From: Mycolicibacterium lutetiense
GTDB taxonomy: Bacteria; Actinomycetota; Actinomycetes; Mycobacteriales; Mycobacteriaceae
Length of the DNA: 64,000 nt
Direction of reading: 5' to 3'
Assembly (NCBI RefSeq): GCF_017876775.1
Contig: NZ_JAGIOP010000002.1
Coordinates: 2,108,001 to 2,172,000 of the forward strand
Shown: positions 26,647 to 35,420 of the stretch, one piece after another
How the letters are laid out: each line of letters opens with the position of its first letter
Numbering within the stretch: position 1 is the first letter of the stretch
The notes under the pieces: model-generated
Seen by the model: only the letters and a program-made list of their open reading frames with translations
What the model was told of the DNA's origin: nothing
Databases searched by the model: none
Made by a program: the position numbers and the translations under genes

Positions 26647-27174
26647 CTACGCGGCCTCTTCGCCGGCCTTCTTCTCCTGCAGCGCCGCCGCGAGGCGGGC
26701 CATCTGAGAAGCGGGCGCGTTGAACAGACCTGCGGCCTTGGACAGGTTGCCCTTCATGGCACCTGCCAGCTTGGCGAGCAGAACCTCGCGCGACTCGAGG
26801 TCAGCGATCTTCTCGACCTCGGACACAGACAGCGCCTTGCCGTCCATGTAGCCGCCCTTGATGACGAGCGCCTTGTTGTCCTTGGCGAACTTCTTGATCG
26901 CCTTGGCGGCGTCAACGGGCTCACCCTGGACGAACGCGATCGCCGTGGGACCGGCGAACAGCTCGTCGAGACCTTCAATGCCAGCTTCAGACGCGGCGCG
27001 CTTCACCAGAGTGTTCTTGGCGACGGTGTACGTGGCGGAGTCGCCGAGGGAACGACGCAGCTCAGCCAGGTTCGCCACAGTCAGCCCGCGGTACTCGGTG
27101 ACGACGGTGGCCGTCGACGCCTTGAACTGCTCAGCAATGTCGGCAACCGCCGTGGCTTTATCAGCCTTGGCCAT
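26647..27174 (-). CDS. rplJ: 50S ribosomal protein L10
   Basis: A 175-residue stalk base protein. The start [10 protein letters not shown] at 27174 is preceded by a perfect AGGAGG; the open frame 16 codons further up is not used. L10 binds 23S rRNA and carries L7/L12 dimers on its C-terminal helix ([15 protein letters not shown]). It is the first gene of rplJ-rplL, with a leader of about 200 bases containing a hairpin that may serve autoregulation. Confidence 0.99.
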   Translation of the reverse strand: MAKADKATAVADIAEQFKASTATVVTEYRGLTVANLAELRRSLGDSATYTVAKNTLVKRAASEAGIEGLDELFAGPTAIAFVQGEPVDAAKAIKKFAKDNKALVIKGGYMDGKALSVSEVEKIADLESREVLLAKLAGAMKGNLSKAAGLFNAPASQMARLAAALQEKKAGEEAA

Positions 27175-27252
27175 GCATGCCTCCTTGTGGTGGGTATCGG
27201 GCGTTCCGCCTCGAACCGCCAACCGGCCTGTTTCAGGTCCGGAAATGACGAA

Positions 27253-27277
27253 CGCCCCGACGCATAAGGTCGGGGCG
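27253..27277 (-). promoter_or_regulatory. Leader hairpin upstream of rplJ
   Basis: CGCCCCGAC / GTCGGGGCG forms a 9-bp stem with a 7-base loop, about 80 bases before the rplJ start, followed on the transcript by a T-rich stretch (TTCGTCATTT). It may be an attenuator, or part of the L10-binding leader known to control rplJL in many bacteria; the full L10 kink-turn could not be verified by eye. Confidence 0.5.
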
Positions 27278-27394
27278 CAGATATACCCAGCACGAAAACT
27301 GGTCTAGCCTCGTCCTCCTGCGTGGGCCGCCCGGATACTTCCGGGGCCTTCAACCGATTGCTCGGTGACCGACGGTCTTCGGTGGAACTCGACC

Positions 27395-27424
27395 AGACTA
27401 GCCGAGCACCCACCGATCAGCCAA
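27395..27424 (-). promoter_or_regulatory. Predicted promoter of rplJ-rplL
   Basis: On the minus strand, TTGGCT, an 18-base spacer and TAGTCT fit TTGnnn-N18-TAnnnT. The transcript would start near 27388 and carry a leader of a little over 200 bases that includes the hairpin. Confidence 0.45.
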
Positions 27425-27483
27425 AACGCGGCCCCGTTTGCACCGCCGCGAATGCCGTACCTGCGCGGTCGGCCGCGGCGTCT

Positions 27484-27930
27484 TCAGCCCGCAACCACCA
27501 GCAGCACGAATGCCGCAGCCAGCAATCCGACCCGCAGCCAGTGCAGCCGGTCCCAGCGGCGGGCCAGTTCGTGGAACTGTTCGGCGTCCTCACCGGCATC
27601 GTCACATCCGCCGAATCCCGCCGCGACGCGGTTGTTGATCGGCACCAGTGTGGTGACGGACAGCAGCATGACCAGCCCCATCAGAACCACTGCGGTGATG
27701 AGCAGCGGCCCTGGGCTCCCCACTGCGGCGGCGATCAGCAACACGATGGCGCCGCCGTACCAGAACGGCATCGCCGTTCCGAGAATCCCTGCACCGGTGC
27801 CGCGGGCCTGCCGGTAGGCGGCATCGGGCAGCCGCTGCAGGATCGGGTTGGTGAATGCGGCGACGCCGAACTCGACGCCGAGAAGCGGTCCGGTGACGAT
27901 GACGGCGAGCATCTGCACGATTTCTTCCAT
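27484..27930 (-). CDS. DUF1772-type integral membrane protein
   Basis: A 148-residue membrane protein from the ATG at 27930. Four hydrophobic helices are visible (about residues 5-25, 52-75, 77-97 and 128-146) with the loop GVEFGVAAFTNPILQRLP after the first, as in the DUF1772/anthrone-oxygenase-like family. No catalytic residue can be assigned. It diverges from an HxlR regulator gene that shares a palindrome in the 76-base gap, so it is the likely target of that regulator. Biological role unknown. Confidence 0.7.
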   Translation of the reverse strand: MEEIVQMLAVIVTGPLLGVEFGVAAFTNPILQRLPDAAYRQARGTGAGILGTAMPFWYGGAIVLLIAAAVGSPGPLLITAVVLMGLVMLLSVTTLVPINNRVAAGFGGCDDAGEDAEQFHELARRWDRLHWLRVGLLAAAFVLLVVAG

Positions 27931-27970
27931 GCCATCTAGGCTGATCAGTATGCTGCCAGAAAACAAGGTA

Positions 27971-27986
27971 CTGACAAATTAGTCAG
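27971..27986. promoter_or_regulatory. Palindromic operator between DUF1772 and HxlR genes
   Basis: CTGAC-A-AATT-A-GTCAG is a 16-bp palindrome broken only at one base pair. It sits in the divergent gap, 20 bases before the HxlR start, the typical place for an HxlR dimer site. Confidence 0.65.
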
Positions 27987-28006
27987 CATCCGCGAAGGGT
28001 TTGAGC

Positions 28007-28441
28007 ATGGCGGTTTCCAAGAAAGAGGTCGGCGACTGCCCGATCGACGCGACGTTGTCGGTCATCGACGGACGCTGGAAGGGCACCATCCTGTGGCGGC
28101 TGGCCGACGGGCCGATGCGCACCGCCGAACTGCGCCGCAGCATTCCCGACATCACCGAGCGGATGCTCATCCGCCATCTGCACGATCTGGTCGACGCCGG
28201 GATCATCGATCGCCATGACGCAGGCACGGTGCCGCCACGCGTGCACTATTCGATCTCCGAGTACGGGAAGACGTTGGCGCCGGTGCTGGGCGCGTTGTGC
28301 GAATGGGGCCGCACCCATATGGAGATCCAGAAACAGAAGCGTCAGCCGCGCGCCAGAGCCGCCGCACCCACCAGGCCGGCATCCCCACCGAGTTCGGCCG
28401 CGACGACCCGCAGCCCCCGCAGGAACTCCAGCCCGGCGTAG
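28007..28441 (+). CDS. HxlR-family transcriptional regulator
   Basis: A 144-residue winged-helix regulator from the ATG at 28007. The conserved start CPIDATLSVIDGRWKGTILWRL is followed by the recognition helix (SIPDITERMLIRHLHDLVDAGIIDR) and wing (VHYSISEYGKTL). Cys9 in GDCPIDA could be a redox sensor as in some family members. The HxlR domain ends near residue 108; the last 35 or so residues are Arg/Pro/Ala-rich and arise from sequence that also encodes the end of the convergent ROK kinase gene (100-base overlap). It probably represses itself and the divergent DUF1772 gene. Confidence 0.85.
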   Translation: MAVSKKEVGDCPIDATLSVIDGRWKGTILWRLADGPMRTAELRRSIPDITERMLIRHLHDLVDAGIIDRHDAGTVPPRVHYSISEYGKTLAPVLGALCEWGRTHMEIQKQKRQPRARAAAPTRPASPPSSAATTRSPRRNSSPA

Positions 28442-29238
28442 TCGGCGAGCGCCGCGCGCAGCGGGTCGAACAACAATGCCCCGGACTTGGCCACTCCCCC
28501 GCCGATCACCACCAGGTCCAGGTCGCAGACCGCGCCCACCGAGGCGATCATCGCCGCCACTGCCCGCGCGCCTCGATGAAATGCCTTGATGGCCAGCCCA
28601 TCTCCTTGAGCTGCTGCCTCACCCAGCACCTTGGCGTCGGTGCCGGCCCACCCCTGCGTGCGGGCCCACCGCACCATGCTGGGCCCGGACGCGACGGTCT
28701 CGACGCAGCCATGCCCGCCACACGCACACGGGTCACCGCCGTCGGGGGCGACGACGACATGGCCGACGTGCCCGGCGTTGCCGGTGCGGCCGTCGTACGG
28801 GGCGCCGTCGAGCACCAGGCCACCGCCGACCCCGGTCGACACCACCATGCCGAGCAGGAACTGCGCGCCCCGGCCCGCACCGCACCACTGCTCGCCGAGC
28901 GCCATGCACAGCCCGTCACCACCGAGCCGGACCGGCAACCGAGTGGTGTCGGTAACCCGATCGACGATCGGGAAGTGCTGCCATTCAGCGATATTGATGG
29001 GGCTGACGGTGCCGTTGGGCAGGTCGATGGGTCCGGCGGAGGCGACGCCGACGCCGGTCGCCGCCCCGTCCGCGGTCTGCATGGTCTCGCCGAGCAGTTT
29101 CTCGACGACGGCCCACACCGTCTCGGCGTCGCCGTCCGGGGTCGGTAGTTGGGCCCGATGCACCAGTCGCCCCTCGGCGTCGACCAGGCCGGCGGCGATC
29201 TTGGTGCCGCCGATATCGAGCGCGAGGGTGAGAGTCAC
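28342..29238 (-). CDS. ROK-family sugar kinase
   Basis: A 298-residue kinase from GTG at 29238, with AGGAG upstream. The phosphate motif DIGGTK is at residues 8-13, the sugar-binding Glu/His and zinc segment GHVVVAPDG...CACGGHGCVE is near 170-195, and VIGGGVAKSG lies near 260. All ROK catalytic features are present, so it should phosphorylate a hexose such as glucose or mannose in the cytoplasm. It ends the alpha-mannosidase operon, which suggests that mannose or a manno-sugar is its substrate (inference). Equivalent to Rv0650 by position. Confidence 0.9.
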   Translation of the reverse strand: MTLTLALDIGGTKIAAGLVDAEGRLVHRAQLPTPDGDAETVWAVVEKLLGETMQTADGAATGVGVASAGPIDLPNGTVSPINIAEWQHFPIVDRVTDTTRLPVRLGGDGLCMALGEQWCGAGRGAQFLLGMVVSTGVGGGLVLDGAPYDGRTGNAGHVGHVVVAPDGGDPCACGGHGCVETVASGPSMVRWARTQGWAGTDAKVLGEAAAQGDGLAIKAFHRGARAVAAMIASVGAVCDLDLVVIGGGVAKSGALLFDPLRAALADYAGLEFLRGLRVVAAELGGDAGLVGAAALARG

Positions 29239-29246
29239 GGGCGCTC

Positions 29247-29864
29247 CTAGTGCTTGTGGGTGTTGTCCGGTTGACGGGGATCCCCGGGATGCTCGTACCC
29301 CGGTGCCAGTTCCACCAGGGCCGCGCACCGCGCGTCGAGCCACAGCCGGAACGCCTGCCTGCGTGAAGCCGACCGTAGATGCGCGGCTATCCGGTGGTGC
29401 ACCTGATCCAGCGACGGCGCGACCGGCCGGCCGCGCCAGCCGTGCGGGCCCCCCGGTATCGGCGCGAACCGCAACGGGTTCCGCGCGTGATAGGCAATCA
29501 CCTGCGCATCTGAGATATCGACCGCCGCAGTCACCTCCGCGAACACCGCACGGGCCAGCGGGGTACCCAGGGTGGCGGCGGCGACGCTGCCGATCTCCAG
29601 CCGGGCCGCGGTATCGGGCAGCACCTCGTCCTGGCCGGGTGCGCCGTGGCCGGACAGGCCGCGCGCGGCGGCCTCGTCGGCGACCACCCGTTCGGCGACC
29701 GCCAACTGGGTGAGCCAGCGGCGTAACTGGCGCCCTTCGCTGGTCCCGGGGCGTGGCAGCGCCGAGGCCCGGTTCCCCGCCCGTAGCGTGGCCTCCCGGT
29801 CGTCGATCTCCTTGATGAACACCGGTTTTCCGGCTACTCGTGCCGCATAGGTCACCGGGTTCAT
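29247..29864 (-). CDS. Conserved mycobacterial protein next to alpha-mannosidase (Rv0649-like)
   Basis: A 205-residue protein whose ATG overlaps the alpha-mannosidase stop (ATGA). The middle (RQLRRWLTQLAVAERVVADEAAARGL) is helical and recalls the N-terminal chaperone helices of SurA/PpiC-type proteins, but this is a weak likeness. The gene at this place in M. tuberculosis is annotated fabD2 (malonyl-CoA:ACP transacylase). I see no GHSxG nucleophile motif here, and the protein is too short for that enzyme, so the label seems wrong. The tight coupling suggests that it serves the mannosidase or its substrate. Confidence 0.6.
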   Translation of the reverse strand: MNPVTYAARVAGKPVFIKEIDDREATLRAGNRASALPRPGTSEGRQLRRWLTQLAVAERVVADEAAARGLSGHGAPGQDEVLPDTAARLEIGSVAAATLGTPLARAVFAEVTAAVDISDAQVIAYHARNPLRFAPIPGGPHGWRGRPVAPSLDQVHHRIAAHLRSASRRQAFRLWLDARCAALVELAPGYEHPGDPRQPDNTHKH

Positions 29865-32800
29865 CGGACCGTCACCTTTACTGCCGGCGAATAGACCAGG
29901 CGTCCGGCACAACCCACCCGGATCAACGCCCACCACTCGCCCGACTCGACCCACGATGGGGGCGCGATGTCGAACCCGATCTCGGCGGTGCCCGACGCGG
30001 GTACCTCGACGCCGACCGCGGCCGGCCCCATCCACTCCCAGGTTCCCCATGGGCTGATCAGATGCGCCTCGGCGCTCAGGGCGGCGAGCGCATCGGTGCC
30101 GATCGTCATCGACAGTCGGGCGGTCTCACCGGCCGTGATGTCGACGGACTGCGGCTCGGACACCAGCTTGAGCACCTGGGCGCCACTGGGTTCACCGATC
30201 GTGAGGATGCAGACGTCCTCGACCACCTGCCGCCACGACGGCGGCAGCGCATCCGATCCGCTGCCGGTCACCGTGAGTTCGGCCCGCAACGGGTACAGCC
30301 CGGGCCCTGCTCCCGCCGGGACACTCAGGACCACATCGGTTTCCAGATATTCCCCGGGTGGCAACACGTAGGGCAACTCGGCGGGTTGCACCTCCCACCC
30401 CGGCGGGCCCGAAAGCCTGACCCGGCCGTGCAGTGCGGCATCGGTGCAGTCACTCGCCGCGGTCAATCGCACGACGACATCGGTACCGGGTTGCGCAGCA
30501 ACGCTTTCCGGATGCAGGTACGCGACCGCAGGCAGGCCGCCGAGCGGCGCCGGACCGCGATTGTGCAGCCAGTACCGGGCGTAGAGCGGCTGTGCGGCCT
30601 CAGCTTCGGGCGCCAACGGCCGGTGCTCGCCCCGCAACACCTTCGGCAGGTTGAACTGAGCGGCGATGGTGGCGATCTGGTATCCGTGCAGACTCAGATC
30701 CGACGGCCGCTCCGGCGCAGGCTCTTCCAGAAGGTTCAGGTTCGCGGCGGCGGACACCGCGCGCAACCCGGAGCGAATGGTGACCTCGGTAGCGTTGCCG
30801 GTGATCTCGACCAGGCGCGCGGTGACTCCGTCGGCCGGATCGGTACGGCGGACGCTGCCCGAGGCGAGCGGATTGCCGGTGGCCTTGAGCGCACCCAGTT
30901 GTACGGTGCCCGCCGGCTCGATCTCCAAGAGTGACCCCGTCGCCGGCAGTCCGCCGTCGGCGGCCGGATCGACCACCACCGGTTGCAACGGCCGGTTGAA
31001 CTCTGCGGCGCTGGGTGCGACGCCCGCGGCCCGCCAGTCGCCGGCGCCGGTGACCAGCGCGTAGTCGAATGTATGTGTCCAGTGCTGCAATTGGAAGTTG
31101 GATCCGTCCGGGGCGGTACGGCGTGGCGGGTCGATCCAGGTGCCCGACGGCCAGCCGGTGCAGGAGCGCATCAGTGAGGTGTGCAGGGTGCCGTCGGGCT
31201 CGATGGCGAAGCTCGGCACCCCACGGTTCAGCAGCGCGACGGTGCGGGCATCGAACGGCGCGGTCACCGCGGGGGCCTGCTGGGTGACGACGATCTCGGC
31301 GTCACCCAGGTCATCGACCACCGCCTCGAGGTCGCCGGCCAGGATCAGGACCGGCAAGGTACGCACCCCACGCAAGTCTGCACCGGGCACCCACTGTTCG
31401 GTCAACGGCGCGGTGGCAGGCACCCAGACGCGAGCCGATCCGGTTGCGTCGATCTGGCGTTTGAACTCGTCGGTGTAGGCGATGTCCGATTCGGCGAGAA
31501 CAGCTGCGGTGAAGGGGTTTTCGTCCGGGCCGCCGAGCGCGAACCGGGTGTCGGGCAGGTTGGAGTCCACGGTGAGATCGCCGTATCGGGGTTTGTCGGC
31601 GGCGCTGCAGGTGGCCGTTACCCCGGCACGTACCAGGGCCACCATCAGATCCCGCGGGTCGGTGCCGTCGTCGGGAGTGACCACCTCGGCCACTGAAACG
31701 GCTCGCACCGCATCGACTCCGATGCATACCCGCACGGCCGAGGACAGCCCGAACCAACCGTAAGCCGGGTTGTCCAACGTCCACGGGTGTTGCGCCGCGT
31801 CCACCGCGTGGTGGGCCGAATGCTCATGCAGCAGCCCGAATCCCCGGCCGATCACGGCGTCGCCGACCTCGCTCACCGGTAGCGCGCCGGGCACCGGGCA
31901 GGGCCAACGCAACCGGACCAGGCGGTCCGCCCCGACGAACTCGTCGATGACAGTGCGGCAATCGACCCGGTCCACACCGGACCACAGTGTGATGATCTGG
32001 GTGTAGCTCAACAGATCCGCGATGCGGCCCCGCACGATCACCCGCTGCCCGAGCGCGCTCCGGTAGCACTGCACATCCTCGGCCGGAGCGGCCGAGGAAC
32101 ACACCACCGGCCCGGTGGGCAGCAGGTGCCAGGGCCCTTCCCCGGCCTCGGGGTGGGCCGAATACTCCTCGTAGACCGCCAGTTCGTTGCCGACGCCGCC
32201 GTCTGCGATGAGCTCTCGCCCGTCGTCGGTCAGCGAGCACACCCCGCCGCCGCGGGCCGCATCGACGCGTAGCCGGTAGCGCCCGTTGGCGATCTCGTCA
32301 CCGGCCAGCGGTTCCCAGCCGCGCGCCGCGCCGGCGACGAATCGGTAGGACTGCCAGCCCAGCGACGGCACGTCACGGGCCAGCCAGCTCACCGTCGCTC
32401 CGTCGTGCTCGACCAGGACGGGAACCTCGTTGCCGTCGCTGTCGAACACGGCCCCGGGAAAGGGGGTGTCCAGGTGCGCGGTGACGATGTCGGTCCGGTT
32501 GTGCGCCACGGCGTTCCACACCACTACCGTCCTCAACCCCGGGTCGCTACGCTCCTGCCCACCGAAACCGTCGACGGCCTGCGACAACAGGCGCAAGGCA
32601 TTGTCCCGCGCGGTGACGCCCAGATCCCAGGCGTCGCGCCAGCTGGTCAACAGGTCGAGGTAGACCTGATCGGATTCCGAGCCGGTGATGGCGTCGTGGT
32701 GCGCCCCGTAGGCCAGCTGCACCCAGGCCTTGGTCAGGGCGGCCTGCGGATAGTCCGCGCCGCCCAGCAGTCCGGCGAACACCGCGAACCGTTCGGCGTC

Positions 32801-34036
32801 GAGCACCGCGTCCTCGGCAGCCCGGTTGGCCTGCTTGGTGTCGATGTAGGAGACGTCCTTGCCGGTGTAGATCGGGTTCATGTCGCGGGTCTGCGGCGAC
32901 GGCATGATGCCGCGCGCGTCGGCTTCGGCTCGCACCGCAGTGAAGAACTCGGACGGCAACGCGCACACGAATTTCGGCCAGACGTACCGCGAGTTCCAGT
33001 CGCGGTGGATTTCGGTGACCCACTTGTTGGGCGGGGTGTAGTCGGTGCCGACGGGCAGCAGCACGTTGCGGGTCAACGCAACCCGCTTGAGTTTGGTGAA
33101 CAGGGTGTAGGTGGATTCTTCGGCTTCGGCCAGTGAGGCCGAGGAGTCCATCCACCATCCCGCCGCATAATGCGCGGGCATGTAGTGGGTGAGCAACCCA
33201 CGGCCCGACGGTGCGATCCACTCGAACTCGCTGGCGAACTGCATACGTTCGGGGTCGCCGTCGTTCTGCATCGGCCCCCACTGGTGATGCGGCCCGCGCG
33301 CCCACGAACTGGAGGTCAGGCCGACGTCGGCCGCCATGCCGGGGAATTGCGGATCGTGCCCGAACACGTCGAGCTGCCACGCGGTCGCCGGGTCGGCACC
33401 CATCACATCGCGTTGAAAACCCATGCCCGCCACAAAATTCCGGATCGCAGTCTCCGGGCTGGTGAGATTGGTGTTCGGCTCGTTGTAGGTGCCGCCCATG
33501 ATCTCGACGCGCCCGTCGGCGATGAACCGGCGTAGATCGGCCCGGTCTTCCGGGCGGGCATCCCAGTAGGGCTTGAGATAGTCGACCTCGGCCAGGACGA
33601 ACTTGTACTCCGGTTCACGCCGCGCCATTTCCAGGTGTGCGTGCACCAGGTCGAATCCGTTGGTCTGCCTGCACTGGCCGGGTGGATCTTCCGTCCACAG
33701 GCTGGTGTAGGCGGCCTGGGTGTTCCACCAGACAGGGTCGTAGTGGAAGTGGCTGATCATGTACATGGTCCAGCCGGGTTCGGCGACGGTGAAGTCGAAG
33801 GTCGTCTCCCCCGCCCGCGCGCGCCGGATCTCGCCGGGGACGCCCCGCTCGACGTCGATCGGAACCTCGACGATGCTGTCTCCGGGCGTGGCGATCGCCT
33901 CACCGGAGAGCCCGTCCCCGTCCACCCGCACCGGTGTCGGCGAGGTGCAACCCTCGTATCGCACCCGAACCAACTGCCGAGGGGCATCCTCCGGCCCGGC
34001 AAACAGCTCCGTCGTCTCCGCTGACAGGACGCGCAT
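29861..34036 (-). CDS. GH38 alpha-mannosidase
   Basis: A very large glycosidase of 1391 residues. The N-terminal catalytic domain has MISHFHYDPVWW (His98, Asp100: metal ligands) and AWQLDVFGHDPQFPGM (Asp223: the expected nucleophile and metal ligand); the later HHDAITGSESDQVY supplies another metal-site His. The C-terminal region includes a segment like the NEW3 domain (LSGPPGWEVQPAELPYVLPPGE). No signal peptide is apparent, so the enzyme is probably cytoplasmic and degrades mannose-containing glycans inside the cell. It is coupled to the next gene and lies in one run with a ROK kinase. Equivalent to Rv0648. Confidence 0.93.
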   Translation of the reverse strand: MRVLSAETTELFAGPEDAPRQLVRVRYEGCTSPTPVRVDGDGLSGEAIATPGDSIVEVPIDVERGVPGEIRRARAGETTFDFTVAEPGWTMYMISHFHYDPVWWNTQAAYTSLWTEDPPGQCRQTNGFDLVHAHLEMARREPEYKFVLAEVDYLKPYWDARPEDRADLRRFIADGRVEIMGGTYNEPNTNLTSPETAIRNFVAGMGFQRDVMGADPATAWQLDVFGHDPQFPGMAADVGLTSSSWARGPHHQWGPMQNDGDPERMQFASEFEWIAPSGRGLLTHYMPAHYAAGWWMDSSASLAEAEESTYTLFTKLKRVALTRNVLLPVGTDYTPPNKWVTEIHRDWNSRYVWPKFVCALPSEFFTAVRAEADARGIMPSPQTRDMNPIYTGKDVSYIDTKQANRAAEDAVLDAERFAVFAGLLGGADYPQAALTKAWVQLAYGAHHDAITGSESDQVYLDLLTSWRDAWDLGVTARDNALRLLSQAVDGFGGQERSDPGLRTVVVWNAVAHNRTDIVTAHLDTPFPGAVFDSDGNEVPVLVEHDGATVSWLARDVPSLGWQSYRFVAGAARGWEPLAGDEIANGRYRLRVDAARGGGVCSLTDDGRELIADGGVGNELAVYEEYSAHPEAGEGPWHLLPTGPVVCSSAAPAEDVQCYRSALGQRVIVRGRIADLLSYTQIITLWSGVDRVDCRTVIDEFVGADRLVRLRWPCPVPGALPVSEVGDAVIGRGFGLLHEHSAHHAVDAAQHPWTLDNPAYGWFGLSSAVRVCIGVDAVRAVSVAEVVTPDDGTDPRDLMVALVRAGVTATCSAADKPRYGDLTVDSNLPDTRFALGGPDENPFTAAVLAESDIAYTDEFKRQIDATGSARVWVPATAPLTEQWVPGADLRGVRTLPVLILAGDLEAVVDDLGDAEIVVTQQAPAVTAPFDARTVALLNRGVPSFAIEPDGTLHTSLMRSCTGWPSGTWIDPPRRTAPDGSNFQLQHWTHTFDYALVTGAGDWRAAGVAPSAAEFNRPLQPVVVDPAADGGLPATGSLLEIEPAGTVQLGALKATGNPLASGSVRRTDPADGVTARLVEITGNATEVTIRSGLRAVSAAANLNLLEEPAPERPSDLSLHGYQIATIAAQFNLPKVLRGEHRPLAPEAEAAQPLYARYWLHNRGPAPLGGLPAVAYLHPESVAAQPGTDVVVRLTAASDCTDAALHGRVRLSGPPGWEVQPAELPYVLPPGEYLETDVVLSVPAGAGPGLYPLRAELTVTGSGSDALPPSWRQVVEDVCILTIGEPSGAQVLKLVSEPQSVDITAGETARLSMTIGTDALAALSAEAHLISPWGTWEWMGPAAVGVEVPASGTAEIGFDIAPPSWVESGEWWALIRVGCAGRLVYSPAVKVTVR

Positions 34037-34053
34037 GCCGAAACCCTACGACT

Positions 34054-34806
34054 TCAGTGCGCCGAAATGTCGACGACCAACGCTCGATGATCCGAAATCG
34101 GTAGGTGCGGCGCCACGCATTCAGTGGCGCACAGTGCCGGGTCGTCGGTAAGGATGTGGTCGAGTTGCGTCGTCGGCGAGTCGGCGGGAAAGGTCGGGGC
34201 GGCCCCGAGTTGACGCCAGTGCGCCGGCGCGCCCGAGTTCAGATCTCCCATGAGGAGCCTCGGCCCCGGGAAGCCGCTCAGATCCCGCACCAGATGCCGC
34301 AATTGCACCCGGTTCCACCCCGGTACGAACGACAGGTGGGTGTTGGCCACGGTGAGTGCACCGAACGGGGTGTCGATGCGGGCGACCATCGCGGCCCGGG
34401 GTTCTTCGTGGATGATCCGGAACCGACGGATCCCCGAGACGTACATCGGAAACGGGACCGGTATCCGAGGGAGGCTCAACACCTGCCAGTTCTCGACCGG
34501 GTACCGGGTGAGAAGGGCGATGCCGTAGGCGGCGGTTCCGGGTTGTTCGCGGCCGGTCGCAGCCATCCAGGTGGCGCCGGGGGTTCCGGAGATCGCGGCG
34601 ACGAACCGGTGGTGCACGGCGTTCATCGCCCGGGCGGCCACGGCAGTCAGATCTGCCCTGCCCGAGCGCGGTTGATCGAGGTCGACCTCTTGCAGCGCGA
34701 GGATGTCGGCGTCGAGTTCGGCCACCGCGGCGGCCAACCGGTCCAGGTCGACGTCGCCATCGTGAACACTGCGTCCGTGCAGGATGTTGAAAGTGGCCAT
34801 CCGCAT
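34054..34806 (-). CDS. Endonuclease/exonuclease/phosphatase (EEP) family hydrolase
   Basis: A 250-residue protein (or 248 from the ATG at 34800). EEP signatures in order: MATFNILHG (catalytic Asn), ILALQEVD (Glu), the NTHLS strand, LLMGDLNSG (Asp/Asn) and ISDHRALVVD (final Asp-His). All metal and catalytic residues are present. Members cleave phosphodiester bonds in nucleic acids, inositol phosphates or lipids; the substrate is not predictable. It lies 17 bases before the alpha-mannosidase gene on the same strand, so it could head that operon; a palindrome lies directly upstream. Confidence 0.85.
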   Translation of the reverse strand: MRMATFNILHGRSVHDGDVDLDRLAAAVAELDADILALQEVDLDQPRSGRADLTAVAARAMNAVHHRFVAAISGTPGATWMAATGREQPGTAAYGIALLTRYPVENWQVLSLPRIPVPFPMYVSGIRRFRIIHEEPRAAMVARIDTPFGALTVANTHLSFVPGWNRVQLRHLVRDLSGFPGPRLLMGDLNSGAPAHWRQLGAAPTFPADSPTTQLDHILTDDPALCATECVAPHLPISDHRALVVDISAH

Positions 34807-34821
34807 GGGTACTCAGTACCC
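34807..34821. promoter_or_regulatory. Perfect 15-bp palindrome before the EEP-mannosidase operon
   Basis: GGGTACT-C-AGTACCC lies directly at the start of the EEP gene and in the gap to the divergent nucleotidyltransferase gene. It is a good candidate operator for either unit; no regulator gene sits beside it. Confidence 0.55.
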
Positions 34822-34871
34822 ACTCTGCATCGCCTTCACCGCGGCGATGCCCGACGAACCGGGATGGCCAC

Positions 34872-35420
34872 ATGCTCGACCGCAACGACGACCTGCGTGA
34901 CGCGCTGAAGCGGGCCGCGGCAGCGTTCAAGGCGCATGGGCCACGCTTCGCGTTGGGCGGCAGCTATGCACTGTGGGTCTACGGTGCGCCCGAACCGGTG
35001 CACGACGTCGATTTCGTGGTGGCCGAGGCCGACGCCGACGCGGCCGAGGTGGCGTTGCGTAAGGCCGGATTTCAGATCGTGCATGTTCCCGAGGACTGGT
35101 TGTTCAAGGCCTATCCGGACGACGACGTGCTGGTCGATGTGCTCTATCGACTCAACGGGGCATCGGTGGATGCGGCCATATTGGGTTCGGCCGAGGTGCT
35201 CGATGTGCTGGCGATCCGGATGCCGGTGCTGCCGCCGACGGTGGTGGTGTCGGAAAAGTTGCGGTCGCTCAACGAACACCATTGCGACTTCGCGGCGTTG
35301 CTTCCGGCCAGCCGTGCGGTGCGCGAGCAGGTCGACTGGGATGTGGTGCGTGCTGCCACCGCCGACAACGACTTCGCTGCCGCATTTCTGATGCTCCTCG
35401 ACCGGCTCGGGATCACCTGA
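34872..35420 (+). CDS. Orphan nucleotidyltransferase-superfamily protein
   Basis: A 182-residue protein. The segment FALGGSYALWVYGAPEPVHDVDFVV (quoted in parts: GGSYALWVYG, HDVDFVV) is the nucleotidyltransferase active site: glycine pair, then a D-x-D that binds metal (near residues 45-47). The rest is helical. Similar lone proteins include toxin-type transferases, but no antitoxin-like gene flanks it: the left neighbour is a divergent hydrolase gene and the right neighbour a WYL regulator gene whose end overlaps by 8 bases. Substrate and role unknown. Confidence 0.7.
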   Translation: MLDRNDDLRDALKRAAAAFKAHGPRFALGGSYALWVYGAPEPVHDVDFVVAEADADAAEVALRKAGFQIVHVPEDWLFKAYPDDDVLVDVLYRLNGASVDAAILGSAEVLDVLAIRMPVLPPTVVVSEKLRSLNEHHCDFAALLPASRAVREQVDWDVVRAATADNDFAAAFLMLLDRLGIT

